A stretch of DNA of 64,000 nt, from NCBI GenBank assembly GCA_020746105.1, contig CM036618.1, positions 92,064,122-92,128,121 of the forward strand. The letters are read 5' to 3'. The stretch is from Trogon surrucura (Eukaryota > Chordata > Aves > Trogoniformes > Trogonidae). Numbering within the stretch: position 1 is the stretch's first letter; each line of letters opens with the position of its first letter. The notes under the pieces are model-generated. The model was not told the origin of the DNA, searched no databases, and saw only the letters and a list, made by a program, of their open reading frames with translations. This document shows, piece by piece, positions 11,931 to 24,786 of this stretch. The position numbers and the translations under genes are program-made.

Positions 11931-14900
11931 ATAGAAGACTGCATGTTTCCATGGAAATTGAGTTTTAAACTTCAACTGTCAGAATTTTAATGTTAGGGAT
12001 GTTTAAATTAATTACAGTGTGATAAGATTAGAATGTGAAATTTCATGTCAGGTGTTCTGTGACAACCACAAATATGCAGTTCCTAACCCTCTCTTGAACT
12101 GAGGAAAGAGCTCCTTTGAATTATGTCATGCTTATGGTGGGATTGACATTAATTGTCCACTTAATATGAAGAAATCTGAAAGTGGCTGATGATATCACGG
12201 TATTTTGTCACTGCTTTTAAATGCATAATCTTGTTTCGTGGCAGAGCCTCTTATTTCACTGAGCAAAGGAATTGGTAATGACTATGTGGAGATACTTGAA
12301 AAGGAAGAGGGGAAAAAAATGTAATATTATTAAAAAGCAAAAATCAGAAAGTTAGTACTCAATGCTTCAAGATGTATTTTCTTCCTTTTCTCATTAAATT
12401 TTTTTTCAGAGAAGAGAAGAAATAGTAGCCAGATGATACTTGATGCCATTGCCCAAGAGTCTGTAGTTTACTATTGACATGGGGTGCAAAGCAAGTCGTT
12501 CTGTGTCATTTTTCTCTGAGCTTTTTAGTACATTTTATTGTAAAGTATTAATGCTGCAACAGAAGTTGGCATCTGTGAAAGATTTACTCCATAGAATAAA
12601 TCTATTTTTTCAGCTGCAGCTATAATTGGTGTTGATTTTTCTGGACTTGTACAGATGATCACAGTCTTGTGACATGAAATGGATAGACTTGAAATGGGAA
12701 CAAGTGTCAGTCCTGAGATACTTATAGAGACAGGTTTCTCCTGGCAGAGGCAAATCAGATATGGTCTAATGGTGCTTTGGGAAGAAAACTGCCAACCCTG
12801 AGTAGATGCTTCTGGCATCTTTTGGTTCATTACCAGTCAATTGTGTTCGACTTAGAGTGTTGCCAGATCAGCTTTTGGAGATTAGGGGAGAAGATGTTAA
12901 ACATTTAGTCACATTAAACGTTTTTCAATTAAAATTCATTTAAGGTTCTTCCTGGAACATTTACTCCGGGATATTTTTGAGCAGTTTAGTTTCTCTGATA
13001 GCTTTCAGAACATGCGGTATAGTAGTCTTTGCTAAAGACAGCAAACAAGTCTATTCTTTTTGGCTTTTAAACTGAATTTTATTGTAAAGTTATATATCAC
13101 ATCATCAGAGCTTGAAAAAGCAGTAAGCCATTGGGGTTACAATAATAGTATTTAAAGTCACCCTGGGATGTGAAATAGTTGCCTGCCAGTAGCCATTCCT
13201 ACTATCAAGCCTTCTGATCTAATGTGCTGTGGGCTATAAAATCCTTTTCTGACGACTTGCTAGAGTCATCAGTCATAAAGCTTGTAAAAAATTTTATGTT
13301 CTTTAGGGCTAAATTTGTAATTCTAATTAATTGTGCATAATGAGGGAGGCTGTTACAATTGGTCATAGAGATTTTTAAAAAGTCTTGCTTTTTTAAAAAC
13401 AAAACAAACCAAAACCTCACCCTGGAAGTAATATTAAAGATCTTGAATTAAACATATTTTGAGATCACTGACTCAGATTTTCAGAATATTCGCATTATTA
13501 CTCCATAACTAATTCTATCTGTAGATGCATAGTATTGCAATACAGTTTTATTTATATGGTGATATATTGATTTTTTTTCAAAAGCCTCATACCACATTCA
13601 GTACAGAAAGAGAAAAAAATCAGGCCCCATAAATGTAACTTTTTAGAATTTTAGAGTACTTGTCTTTGGAGCTGAAATGCTCTTCTGTTTACATGCTCCT
13701 AGATCTTTGTTAAAGTCATTAAACTGTAAAGCATCTACTGGATTCCGTTTAATCAGTACACTGGTGTATTTAAGCTACTGCAAAATAATCTTCAGATACT
13801 TTTGCTCACAATTAGCAAATACTTAAGGATAAGGCTTTGAAAATTCAGAGTTCTCTCAAGCAAATGAAAATAGCTCATGTTGGATAGGCTGACAGCTGCA
13901 GACAAAGTATAAATACAATTTAGCACCAATAGGAAGACTGAATATACAATGATGAAAATAACCTTGCAGGGGAATTGATATGATCAGCAAAGAATAACCG
14001 AAAAGGATGAGATCATGTGGATCTCAGTAGTTGTAAAGTAAACATCAAAAATACTTTAACACATAGGTGAGGCCAGCCAAGTAGCCTGTCTTACATAAGC
14101 TCACCCTCAGTTCTGAGTAATTCTCAAGGGGTGTGTTGCTTTCTTTTTAAGTTACATACCGGCACACTTGACCTGTAATCTGATTGAATATTTGAAACCT
14201 CAGGGTTAAAAATCTTCTAAGAGTTTAACAGTAGCAATGGCATCAGCACAGGAGTTTCTGCTGTAAAATTCTATTCACGACCTTGTAGTCTACAACACAG
14301 TAGGAAGGTGATGCTTTCAATAATTCGGGTACATCTACCTCAGACATTTTCCACTAGTCTTTTAATGGCACTGTGGAATAGTAACCACTATTCAGCGTGA
14401 GCTGAGCCTGGGTCCTCTAGATATCAGTGCTGTTCTCCCTGGCTTTTTAAGTGTAATGCTGAAGAGAGTTAGTTAAAGGAATTCTGTGCAGTTTCTGTTG
14501 ATCTAAAATTTATATGATATTTTAAACTGAGCGTGGGCTTTCTGCAATTCCTTTTGACATGGTTACTGTGAGAATTGCTTATTACAGCAATAAGAGGCTG
14601 GGAAGTTCTCAGTTTCACTCTCTCTAGTTCTGGTGTTAAATGATTCTTCAGAAAATGCATTTAAATATACATATAATTTTCCAGCTGGAGATGGTGGAGG
14701 GCTAGTTTTCAGTGGTATTGTACATTTTGCCAATGGAGCTGAAAAAAAGTGTAATTTCTGCTTCTAAAAATCAGTTGTCCAGTGTTGTTGGAGTTTGTGC
14801 TGCCTGCACATGTTGGACGCTTTCACATACCCCTCATGGGCTCCCGTTCTCCCCGTCTACAAGATAATGCCCCCACTTCCCTGTTGTAGAGGCATGTTGT

Positions 14901-17900
14901 AAAAATAATTAGCAGCTTAGAAATGATTAGCAGCTCAAGTGACCAGAAAGTGCACTAGAAGTGGAATTAAAACTCAAGGGTAGGAACAGAGCACCTTACC
15001 CAAAGCTGGAATGGCATTGTGTGAAGAAAATAAATCATATGTTTGTACAGTAAGTTGTCTGAAGGATAAATATATGCTCAAGAAGGAAAAAGAGCTTAAT
15101 CAATTTATTCAGGACCTAATTGCTTTATTCAGGAAAATGATACAAAGTGCATATGAGTTTTGCAATTGAAGTTCTGTGTTAAGTTTATATAATTAAATAG
15201 TACGGAAGACTTTTTTGTCTCTTGGATAGATGGAGATTTTTTGGTCTTCAGCAAAATTCCTTGTAAAGTGCATTAAGGAGACTGAAGGAGACCGTTCTAT
15301 TTTAAGTAGAAAATGGAAACAGCTCGAATTTAAGTAATGCAGATTACATAATGCTTAGTGAATACAGGCTTGCGGCAACCTGCTGTGTGCTTAGGTGTGT
15401 GTGTTGTGGCTTGAAGTTGAACAAGTGTGTGTGTATGAGTATTAAACTTCTAGAATTCACACATGGTTCTGTGGGCAGCACTTACACACTTGTGTAAAGA
15501 TGAAGTTGAAAAAATCATGAGATCAGTGCAACTATTCTATCAATAGAGTATATTGTCTCACTTTTCAACATAGTTTTGCATATGTTTATACACATTAAAA
15601 AAGATTAATGTGGAAGAACATGTTCCACCACTTAGTATTGTGATGTGCAGAATACTCTGTTACAGTTTGGGCATAACAATAGCTTTTCTGCTATTGGAAA
15701 TATGACACACTGATAACTTAGAGAAGTTCTTTTTTAAGCTCATACATAAATTGCACATGCCGGTTTCACTGTTGACTTCATAGGTTGATTTAAGCAAAAA
15801 CAGGTGTCGCTTTGAAATTCCAATTTAGACTATTTTTGTGGAATTGCACCATTCTGACTTCACTACATGACACTTACATCATAATAATAGTATTTCCCCA
15901 TCAGTAAGTATGCATAAACAGCTGTAAAATACATAAATGTTTTACTGTTTAAAAAAATGCATACAGAGATATGACACGTGTTCTGTATAAATTCACTTGT
16001 AGGATTTGACATTCTACCATAATTCATTGTGTGTTGACTTCAGGGGAAAAGCTCCCTCAGGTCTTCAGCGAGTCAGATATTCTTTCCTTCCTTATTGGTA
16101 TTTGTTTGTCTAACTGCTCTGCATAAAGAGCAAAATAATTCTCCCTGACTTGGATTAATTACAGCATTGCCTGGGGTTCCTTGTAACTTCTGCCTACATA
16201 CGTATGCATGGATGTTAGGGTTGAATACTGGAAAGTTTTCTAAATGAAAGTTTTGGGAAATTTGAAAGTGAGGGAGGGATGTTAAGGCTATATTCTGGTC
16301 AAAAATTCTGTAGCCAGCAGAATGAATTGGGTAAAAAGAAAATGAACAGTTGGAAGGTTAATATGCAGAACTAATTGAAAAATCACAACACAGTCTATTT
16401 GGAGGGAATTTACAGTCAAAATCACTCTAGTCACTCATGGGAACTGACACTGATTTCTTGCTCCTGAGGTTGTACGTAATCAAATACAAATAAGGCGATG
16501 GGGTAAGTGAATAAATGTCAGGGACTTTTTTTGGTTTGTTTTCTCAAATGCAGAACACTTGCATGTGTGTTCAAAGCCTTTGTTTCCCTTTAAGAGATGA
16601 GGGGAATTTTTCAGGGACATTCTAAAATGTTCAAGAAAACTTGCAGCAGTCAACAGCAGGGTGAAAAAACAATGTGGCTTTTTTGATTATAAAATCTGAA
16701 CAATTTTACTAAAGCATCCTGTTCCTCTCTCCCATTTAAGAGCGTTACCCATGCTGCTGTTGAAAGGCATAAAGCGTGACAGTTCGTAACAGCCATTTGA
16801 AGTTCGCATTTGGAAAAAAGAGGCTAAAGTCCAGATATAAATTAAGTAGCTTAGCTAGATTAATGCTAATGCAATTAACTCTATCAAATCAAGCAGCACA
16901 TTTACTTTGCTTTTTCTTTGAGAAGTAGTGACAAATTCTGAAAAAAATACCTTTAACAAATGAACACATTTTATTTAGCCATTATACAAGACTATGGAGC
17001 TCTTTGAAATCCTTAGAGACAGTACAGCTCTGTATAAATACAAATGGCTTCTCTCAGTATATTATAGCTGCAGACATTTTAACAATACTCTTTCTAAGCT
17101 GTCTTTGTGATTGTTTGTGTAACCATAAAGGATGCACAACTGATGAGGCCAGTAGATCAGCACCTCCAAGAAGTACTGTATTTTCCATTTTGGACTCAGA
17201 AAAGATTTTATGGCCCTGAGCTCACCAATAGTTGAATGTCTGTGTGACAGGCAAAGGCTGCTGATGCTTTTTTAGGAACTAATTTACATTCACCCCAAAA
17301 TGAATGATCATCTCTATGCTTTAATATATAGAGGCCAAGACTGATAAGCAGCGGTGTGAGGGAAAAATGTTGGAAAAACAAATTGGTGATCTGGCAAACA
17401 GAATTAACATAGGTTCAAAAAGTGTTGTAGCTAAGGGAAAACACAGAGTGAGACAAATACATCTCAACTTCTGCGATGAAAGAGAATTGGCTCCAAACCC
17501 AAAGATTTCTCAAGAAGAAAAAGAGAAGAGGCTTTCCAGAAAATTCTGTAGGGGAAAGCCTCTATGACGTGTTTGAAAAATAGTAATTTAGCTGGATGTA
17601 GAGACCAACTGAACCCACACAATTAAACATTAAATGTCCGTTAGCCAGGCTGACTCCAGAGTTGCTGTTATCCAAATCTTGAATACCAGGAGTTGATTCT
17701 GACTGTTGCAAGTAGCTTAGTCTGGGTTTACTCATAGGAGATGTGAAAGTGCTCTTCTCTGATGTCAGTGCCATCACTCATGCCAGAAGGAATGAGCAAA
17801 AGTTGACCAAAAAAGTACTGCAAGAAGAAGGTCCTTTCGTACTCAGTGAAACTGAGATTTCAGAATCGGTGACATCCTTATTTCTGTTGTCACTTTTTCC

Positions 17901-20518
17901 CCCTTCAGAAGATTAAAGGAGAAAAAAGATCTTGGCTTCATGCAGTGCTTACAGCCATGAGTGGTGATTCAGCATGCGAAGAGGGCCATGTTCATTATAA
18001 CTTAGTTCCATGACGGTCTGTTCTTTGTCACTGTTTACAGTTTGTTGACTTCCTTAGTGCTTTTGAGTTGCTTCCTTTCAGGAAATGGAATGTTAAGGGA
18101 ATATACTTAGTAAGGTAATATCTATTTAGTTTTTATTCTCTGTTCTTCCTGGAAATGGTAAACCCATGTTGCACCTTAGGTGTGGTTTCTCATTTAAGGG
18201 AGTCATGTATGCTGAGAGGGGAAATCTCTCTATGAAGAATTTATTTGCTAAAGAAGTAATGGTCTTGCAGCTTAGGACTTGTAATACTATCATATTACAA
18301 ATAGGGACAGGGTAAAGTCTGTTGGCTTGATCGTGAAAGGAGCTTAGATAATTACCTTAGGCAAAATGCATATTTTCCAGTGAGTGAGATCAGTGTATAA
18401 AGGCCTAATTTGGACCTTCTTGAAAGGGTCCTGTTGATAAAGTGGTTGTATTTAGCTGGTAATTCCAAGGTGTCAGTGGCGCTAATAATGTGTGTTCATC
18501 TCTGCCCTTCTGAGCTTCTAGATGGCTGTAAGCTTGCGTGTCAAGTTATGACTTCACTATCGGATAATGCAATTCCAGCAGGAGTACCTGCAGTAGGCTC
18601 CAACAGTGGAAAATTGCTTGTGGTGGTTTGTGAAACCTTTGCTGCTTCATTACAGCTGAGATGAGCATTGTGTAGAATGGGTTTCTGTCCTACACGTGTT
18701 TGTGTCTAAATGTGGCTTTTGACTTTTGTTCCCTCATCCATCTAGTGAAAGCCTTTTGGGTCCAGATATGCTTTAGGTACCTAAGAATCTGGATAACTTG
18801 AATGGGAGTTAAAAAAGGCATGTCAACCTAAATCCTGTGCTGGGTGGCTGGCAGCTGGAGTTGTCTCTAGTCCCAAACCTGAAGCATGGATGTGAACTTT
18901 AAAGCATGAGGTTCTTGAAGAGCTTGAAGTTGTTTCACAAGTCCTTTGCTCTAAAGAAGATGGGCCGTCTGGGTGCTAGTACCTTGCTTAATTCCCACCT
19001 GGACCTACGGCTGAAGCACTTGTCAGCCTGCCTATCCTTAGAAGTGCAGTCAACTAAGCCTTCTTAATATCTACTGTGAGATTAAGCTCCTGAAGGAGAG
19101 CTATAGTGTAGTCATCGTGGGGTTTGGAAACCTCACTGTTGTGAAGAGTCACCCATTTCCTCAAAGAAATGTGTCTGAGCCTGAAAAGGATTTGAGAACT
19201 AAGCAGCCTTATGTCCTCAGCATTTCCTGTTTAATGGGCTGGGCACGTTCCTGGTTAGTGTGCTGGTTACGCTGCCTGCTCCATGCAATTCACTTCTCTG
19301 ATCCCTTGTACGAGAGACTTAGGAGTGATTAGTGGTGTAACTTGAGGCTAAAATGTCATCTTTTTAGCATCATATCCATTTGTGGATCTTGTCTACGTGT
19401 AATACATTTAAAACAAATAAACAAGAACCAGAATGAGCCACCAAATTAGAAGAATTATCTCCCGATAAACTTAGTTATGTAGAGTTGAGGCTATTCAGTC
19501 ATACATCTCAAACCACATTGTAGTCTCAATTTATTTGAATCGGTACCTTTTCTGAAACATCTTGAACTATGTAAGGGCAAGTTACATTTATTGCTCCTAA
19601 GTATTGATGAAAGGGTTTTTTTTTAAAGTGCTTTAAACGTGGAAAACTGCTGTAATTCAAGGTAGGATGTTTTGTTGCCTGAGGATTATATATAGGGAAT
19701 CTTTGTAGTGGTAGAAGAGACAAGGAAGACAAAAGGTAATTCATAAAACCTACTAACAAAGACCCCCAATTTCAAATCTATGTGTGATTTTTTGTTATGC
19801 GCTTGCCCAGGACAAAAATTATTGTAATTACTGTGAATTCCTCAGACTTGCTCTAAGAAGTGTGTCAGCAAGAGAATTTTTCAGTGAAGGCTCCTGGGGG
19901 GCATATAAATACAATTGTGAATGTTTCAAAATTATCTCAGCACCTGTGCTTGCATGCACTCCTTTGATACTTTAAGTGACACATATCCATGTAAAACAAA
20001 ACACAAGCTTGTGTTGTGGACAGCAGAGAGTTTGTCAGAATCTGCCATGATTAATGAAGTAAACCTACTTGAATGGACTAAGTTTTGCTGTACTAAATTA
20101 CTTCAGGCAATACACCATTCACCTTCATTGATACCTTAATCTGAGATTAAGAGAGTTGAAGAGTGACCTACTTGCCTTTCCTAGAAAAGACCAAAAATTT
20201 TGCAGTATTTTAGGTTTTTTTTAGGGATGGTGGTGAAGTCCCTCTTCTCTCTGGCTGTGGCAGGGAGCAAGGAAGAGATTGTATCCCTGCAATAATCAGG
20301 AAGGAAGAGGCTTTTCCAGATAGCTCCTTCTTCCTTACCTTGCAAGTATCAAGTCTTCTGGATGATTTTTCTGCCTGTCTGTCAAGGATGCTGAAGCAGC
20401 AAGCAGTGCTTAAAAAGAGGGTAAAGAAATGAGTGCAACAGAAGCAAGAAGTGTGAGAACTCATTTCTGACCAGACAGAGAAGAGCCTCTAAACAAAACA
20501 GAAGGAAATCACGTGAAG

Positions 20519-20635
20519 ATCACAGAATCACAGAATGCCAGGGGTTGGAAGGGACCTCGAAAGATCGTCTAGTCCAATGCCCCTGCCAGAGCAGGATCAC
20601 CTACAGTAGGTGACACAGGAGCGCGTCCAGACGAG
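20519..20635 (-). mobile_element. CR1 LINE fragment, 3' end
   Basis: Starts with a duplicated tail motif (CACAGAATCACAGAAT), then GGGTTGGAAGGGACCTCGAA, TCGTCTAGTCCAATGCCCC and GCGCGTCCAGACGAGATG. It resembles the 3' end of the larger CR1 at 47053 (shared CAGAGCAGGA and GCGTCCAGACG segments), so it is probably the same CR1 subgroup. It is antisense to LTBP1. Confidence 0.9.
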
Positions 20636-22143
20636 ATGTAGTGATATGGCTAAGCCGGAATAGGTTTATAGAGAAGCGTGTATAACAACAGTAAGAATGG
20701 CAACAAAAAGAAGCTGTGGGCATCACTGTTCAGTTACTGTTGTAGTAGGTAGCTGGGTGGTATTTTGCTCTTTGGAGCATCATTGGTTTGCATAAAGACA
20801 GAACTAACTACTTGAGAAGTGACAAAATACCAAAGGTTCATATATTAACTAATAACATACCCGTGAGAAATCATGCAAATGCAATAAAATTGAGTTACAG
20901 AAATAACAAAAAGTAGGAGGAATGCTGGAATTTATTACATGCCAATAATGTGTAGCTATAGCTGTCTAGACATGGTAAATAAAGTACAGCTTGACACTGC
21001 CTTCTTGTTCAAAATGTTTGACTAGGTAGGTATGCACACATACACATTGCCTCATGCAGAACTGTGGGGAGTACTTGTAAGCATCAGAGAAGGCACTGGA
21101 TCTTGAATGAAATAAAGCTGGGTCATCTTATTTTTAATTTCATTGCCATGGCTACTTTCTCTGAATGCTTGTGAAAAGAGAACCCTCTATGATGTGTGCA
21201 AGTGTCTAGGAACAAAGCTTCTGGAAAGAGCAAAGATGCCCTCCCCCACCTGAAAAGCATTGCATGTTGGATCAGAAAATGAAATTACCCAGCAGCTGTG
21301 CCTTTTGAATCCATGTAGTTTTCAGCATTGCTTGTGAAGGTTGCATAAAGAATAAAGCCCGTATGCTTCCTGGTTTTCAGATGGGTGAGCTCTGAATGCA
21401 AAAGGTTCTACTGCCATGCTCAGAGCAGCTTAAGGGCCGGGTTTGGTCCCGCTGAGGTTGCATAAGCAGTGTTGCCCGTTGGCTTTGGAATGACGTCCAT
21501 GTCAACAGAACAGAAACATACTTGAATTGCAACAGGGGAAATGAGGGTGAGGTGTTAGGAATCCCTTTATAATAAGAGCAGCTGCAACACTGGAACCTTT
21601 CTTAGCGAGGATGTGGAACCTGCATAATAGAAGGGGTTGGAGAATAGGCAGAACAAACATTTTGTGTAATGCTGCTGTTTTACCCTATGTTGGGAAAAAG
21701 AAGAGAAGGGGGATCAGGTGCTCTCAGAATCTTTTTTTCAGTCCTTTTTATGCCTAGTAAGGTCTGTATTCCTCTCAATGGGTAATCTGAAATTTAGGGA
21801 AAATCTGCCTGTGATCTGTATGTGAATCTACTGTGGTTTTTTTCTTGGCTCTTAGCAAGTAAATCTTAGTAAATCTTCTGGACACTGATACACCTAAGGT
21901 GTATGATAGCCAAGGTTTAACTTGTTCTGATCTTTGGGAACTAGATTTTTGGTTGATTTTTTTTGTGTTTGTTTTAGGTTAATGACCAAGTGGTGATAAG
22001 ACAGAACTTCCTTGTATATTGTTAAAAGTGTAAAAAGGTTGTTCAATAATAGTTCTAAAAGTGTAACTATTTTACTTACGTGGTTGATTTTTGTACAATG
22101 TCAGCTTTCTTTTTGGCTGAACAAGCATATCTAGTAGTAAGGA

Positions 22144-22189
22144 CTAAACCAGGTGGACTGGTAAAATAACTGGGAGACACCTGGTTTAG
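22144..22189. promoter_or_regulatory. Perfect 12-bp inverted repeat of two E-boxes
   Basis: CTAAACCAGGTG at 22144-22155 is mirrored exactly by CACCTGGTTTAG at 22178-22189, with a 22-base spacer. Each arm ends inward in CAGGTG/CACCTG, the E-box class bound by ZEB and Snail repressors and by some bHLH factors. It lies about 5 kb upstream of the LTBP1S start codon. The inverted repeat is seen directly; any regulatory role is inference. Confidence 0.5.
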
Positions 22190-22477
22190 GAAATAAGTAA
22201 TTTCCTTCTGCTTTCCTTCTTTTTCTGTCAACATTTACTAGAGGAAAAAAAAAGAGGGAGTTGGTCATATGAGAATTTAAAATGTTGAATCTGTTTGTAG
22301 CTTAAAAGCTTATCGGCTTTGACTTGAGAAGATAGATTTTTTTTTTACTGTAAAGTTCTCCATGTATATAATGGCTATTGCTTGAAAACATGAAATTGCT
22401 TGGGATAATTGTTTTCTTTGGGAAGAGAATGTAATTTTAAGATAGAATATTCACGTCTGATAAGATTTTCAGTAGAT

Positions 22478-22506
22478 ACACATACACACACACACCCCCG
22501 CCCCCC
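22478..22506. repeat. (CA)n microsatellite with C-rich tail
   Basis: An ACACATACACACACACACAC run passes directly into CCCCCGCCCCCC. It is a short simple repeat in intron. Confidence 0.85.
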
Positions 22507-22642
22507 GATTTAGTAAGAACTAGAGTATCACGAAAACAAAGTAGTGCATATCATTCCTGGAGGTACTAATAGAAAGCTTCCAGTTTGATTAGTTCCGTTT
22601 CCTCAGATTTGCCTCGGGGTATTTCTAATAAGTGAAGATATT

Positions 22643-22721
22643 AAAAAAAAACCCAAACAAAACCAAAACAACCAAACCCAAAACCCCACCAAAAGCCACC
22701 AAAAAACCCACCACAAACCCC
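22643..22721. repeat. A/C-only low-complexity tract
   Basis: About 79 bases on the + strand are almost entirely A and C, with a single G and no T, mixing AAAACC, CCAAAA and AACCCC blocks. This is simple strand-asymmetric sequence, possibly derived from an old A-rich tail. No unit size is kept. Confidence 0.8.
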
Positions 22722-24276
22722 TCTAAAAGTAGACATTTTGTGCAAGGATTATGGGAGAGGCATGTGTAAGCTCTACCAGCCAAGTACACAGTATAAGCTA
22801 CTGCATGTGATTTCTGTTGTGAATCCTTTTGATTAGGTCACTGTGAAGCACAAAAACATCATACACCCAAGAATATAATTTTTTCAGCACACTAAAGTAT
22901 TTTCTTCTTGTCGCCCCACTTGACCTATGAGACAGTGCAGTGTAGTCATCCTTTCAGCTGAATACCAGTTCTGCTTTCATTAGCGTTGCTGGCCCATTGT
23001 CTTCCTGCAAAACAGGGACATGCCACAAATCTTCTGAGATCCAGTACAGCAATTGAATACTGGCTAGTTAAATCTTTGCAGAATGTTGGAGCTGTGAGGG
23101 CAGCCATAAAACCAAGAAAAAAAAAGTGTTTATAGAAATTCTTCTAGAAAGAAATGAAGACTGAGTAGCTTTACAGACAAAGGGACCCAGGAGGTTGAGG
23201 AAGAATCCTTCTCCTTACAGAACGCTACCCAGGTCTGGCTCTGTGGCCTGTTGGGACCACCTGGACCTAAAACCCACCACCTGCCTTGTCTTAACTCATT
23301 CACCTTTGCAGCTAATGCAGAAACAAACAAATCGGTTTAGTGATGATGGACAGTGGGTGCAGAAGCGATTTTGTGAACAAATCCTTTTGCTTATATTTTC
23401 CATTTCTCCTGCAGTTGTTGCTAAATCATAAATTTATCACAGCAGGAGCTTGCTGTCTTCGTAATATATCATAGTGCCTTACGGAGATGGAAAGAAAATC
23501 ACATGCGTGCAGTGCCAATTTTCAACTAAAATCTCATCACTTTACCCAGGCATCTTTCTTTTTTGAATCTGGCTCAAGGGAGTTTAACAGATTTTGGAAA
23601 TTACTGGTACATTTTTCCACTCATCTTCTTTGACAAATGTATCTAAGAGTTCTTAGGTGTGAGTGCAGGCTAAAAGGCAGGATGATGGCGCAGCTGGCTG
23701 ACCCTTCTCATTGTGAATTTGCTGCCTAGCTCAGGGATGAAACTTTATGCTGGTATTCCTAAGCCTGGTTGTCTTATCTTTATTGAGACAACAATACAAA
23801 CTTGTCTTAGTTCTGCCATTTTTTCAGTAGCTTTGCTGCTTATTCAGTGTTTTTATCTTTTGTGTTCGTTGTCTTTCATTAGGCTCATTTATCTCTTTGC
23901 ACATTTGTATTTCTTCAATCTGGTGTTACACTTAAGAACATAGTGAGGTGTTTCATTTCCACATGTTTAAAACTGAGTTTGAAGAGTTTATGATACATTT
24001 CTGTCCTATACTTTAAAAAAATAATCATTCCATGTATTTTACAGTGCTGTAACACCATTGGGGTTTGTTTTTTTTTTTTCCAGAAATGAATTTGAAATAA
24101 CCTAAGTTGCAATTCTTGTCATGTCTATGTCACAGTGGCACCATCAGTAAAGCTTCTGGAGTTTAAGGAGGAAAATAATGTCTGTACTAACTTAAAAATG
24201 AACTGTCTTTCTCTAATATAAAGTAGCCCCAAACCAAAAGAGGTCAAGACTATAGCAGTAATGAGTTTTTTCTAGC

Positions 24277-24786
24277 TTGAATTTGTGGCTTTTAACATTA
24301 TTACTGCCAAACCAGCAAAGAGATATTGAAAGATATAGTTTCGCATTTAGAATTAAATCATCCCCTCTTTGGAGAAGAGAGAGGAAAAAAACAAAACAAA
24401 AAAACCTACAGAAGAGAAGAAAGGGAGAGGATTCAAGGAAGTCCAAGAGTCTTAACTTGGCAGAGTTTCTGCCAAAAGCTTCCTTTCAGGAGAAGGGTTT
24501 GCAGTCTGTTTTCAATTTAAATCCACATGTATTATGCTCACTGTTAAGGTCCTTAAACCTCAGGATGTGTGAGGGTAGTACTGTCTGCTTCAGTACTGCC
24601 ACGGAGAAGGATGAAGATAATGTCTCTGCCTTGAATCATCTCCTCATACACTGGTCAGTTTTCAGCTTGGAGGCCATAATTAGCTTTTTATCATTCCAAA
24701 ATGTCTCCAGGAGACTTGAGGAAGTTAAAAGCTGTGGCCTGCTAGGCGAGGAGAAGAAAGTAGTAGTTTCATTGCAGTTTTCATAG
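24277..24786 (+). other. Unassigned 169-codon ORF in intron
   Basis: This is the longest ORF in the window outside LTBP1 and the repeats. It starts MNLWLLTLLLPNQQ, has a lysine/arginine-rich middle (RRERKKTKQKNLQKRRKG) that comes from an A-rich stretch of DNA, and ends near KVVVSLQFS. I recognise no domain. A GGAAAAAAACAAAACAAAA run inside it suggests low-complexity origin, and no splice or promoter signal supports it. It is probably a chance ORF, recorded only because of its length. Confidence 0.15.

Noticed and set aside
17367..17567. 66-codon ORF with a lysine/glutamate-rich reading
   Set aside because: It has no splice signals, no recognised family and no flanking exon. Its length is within chance expectation.
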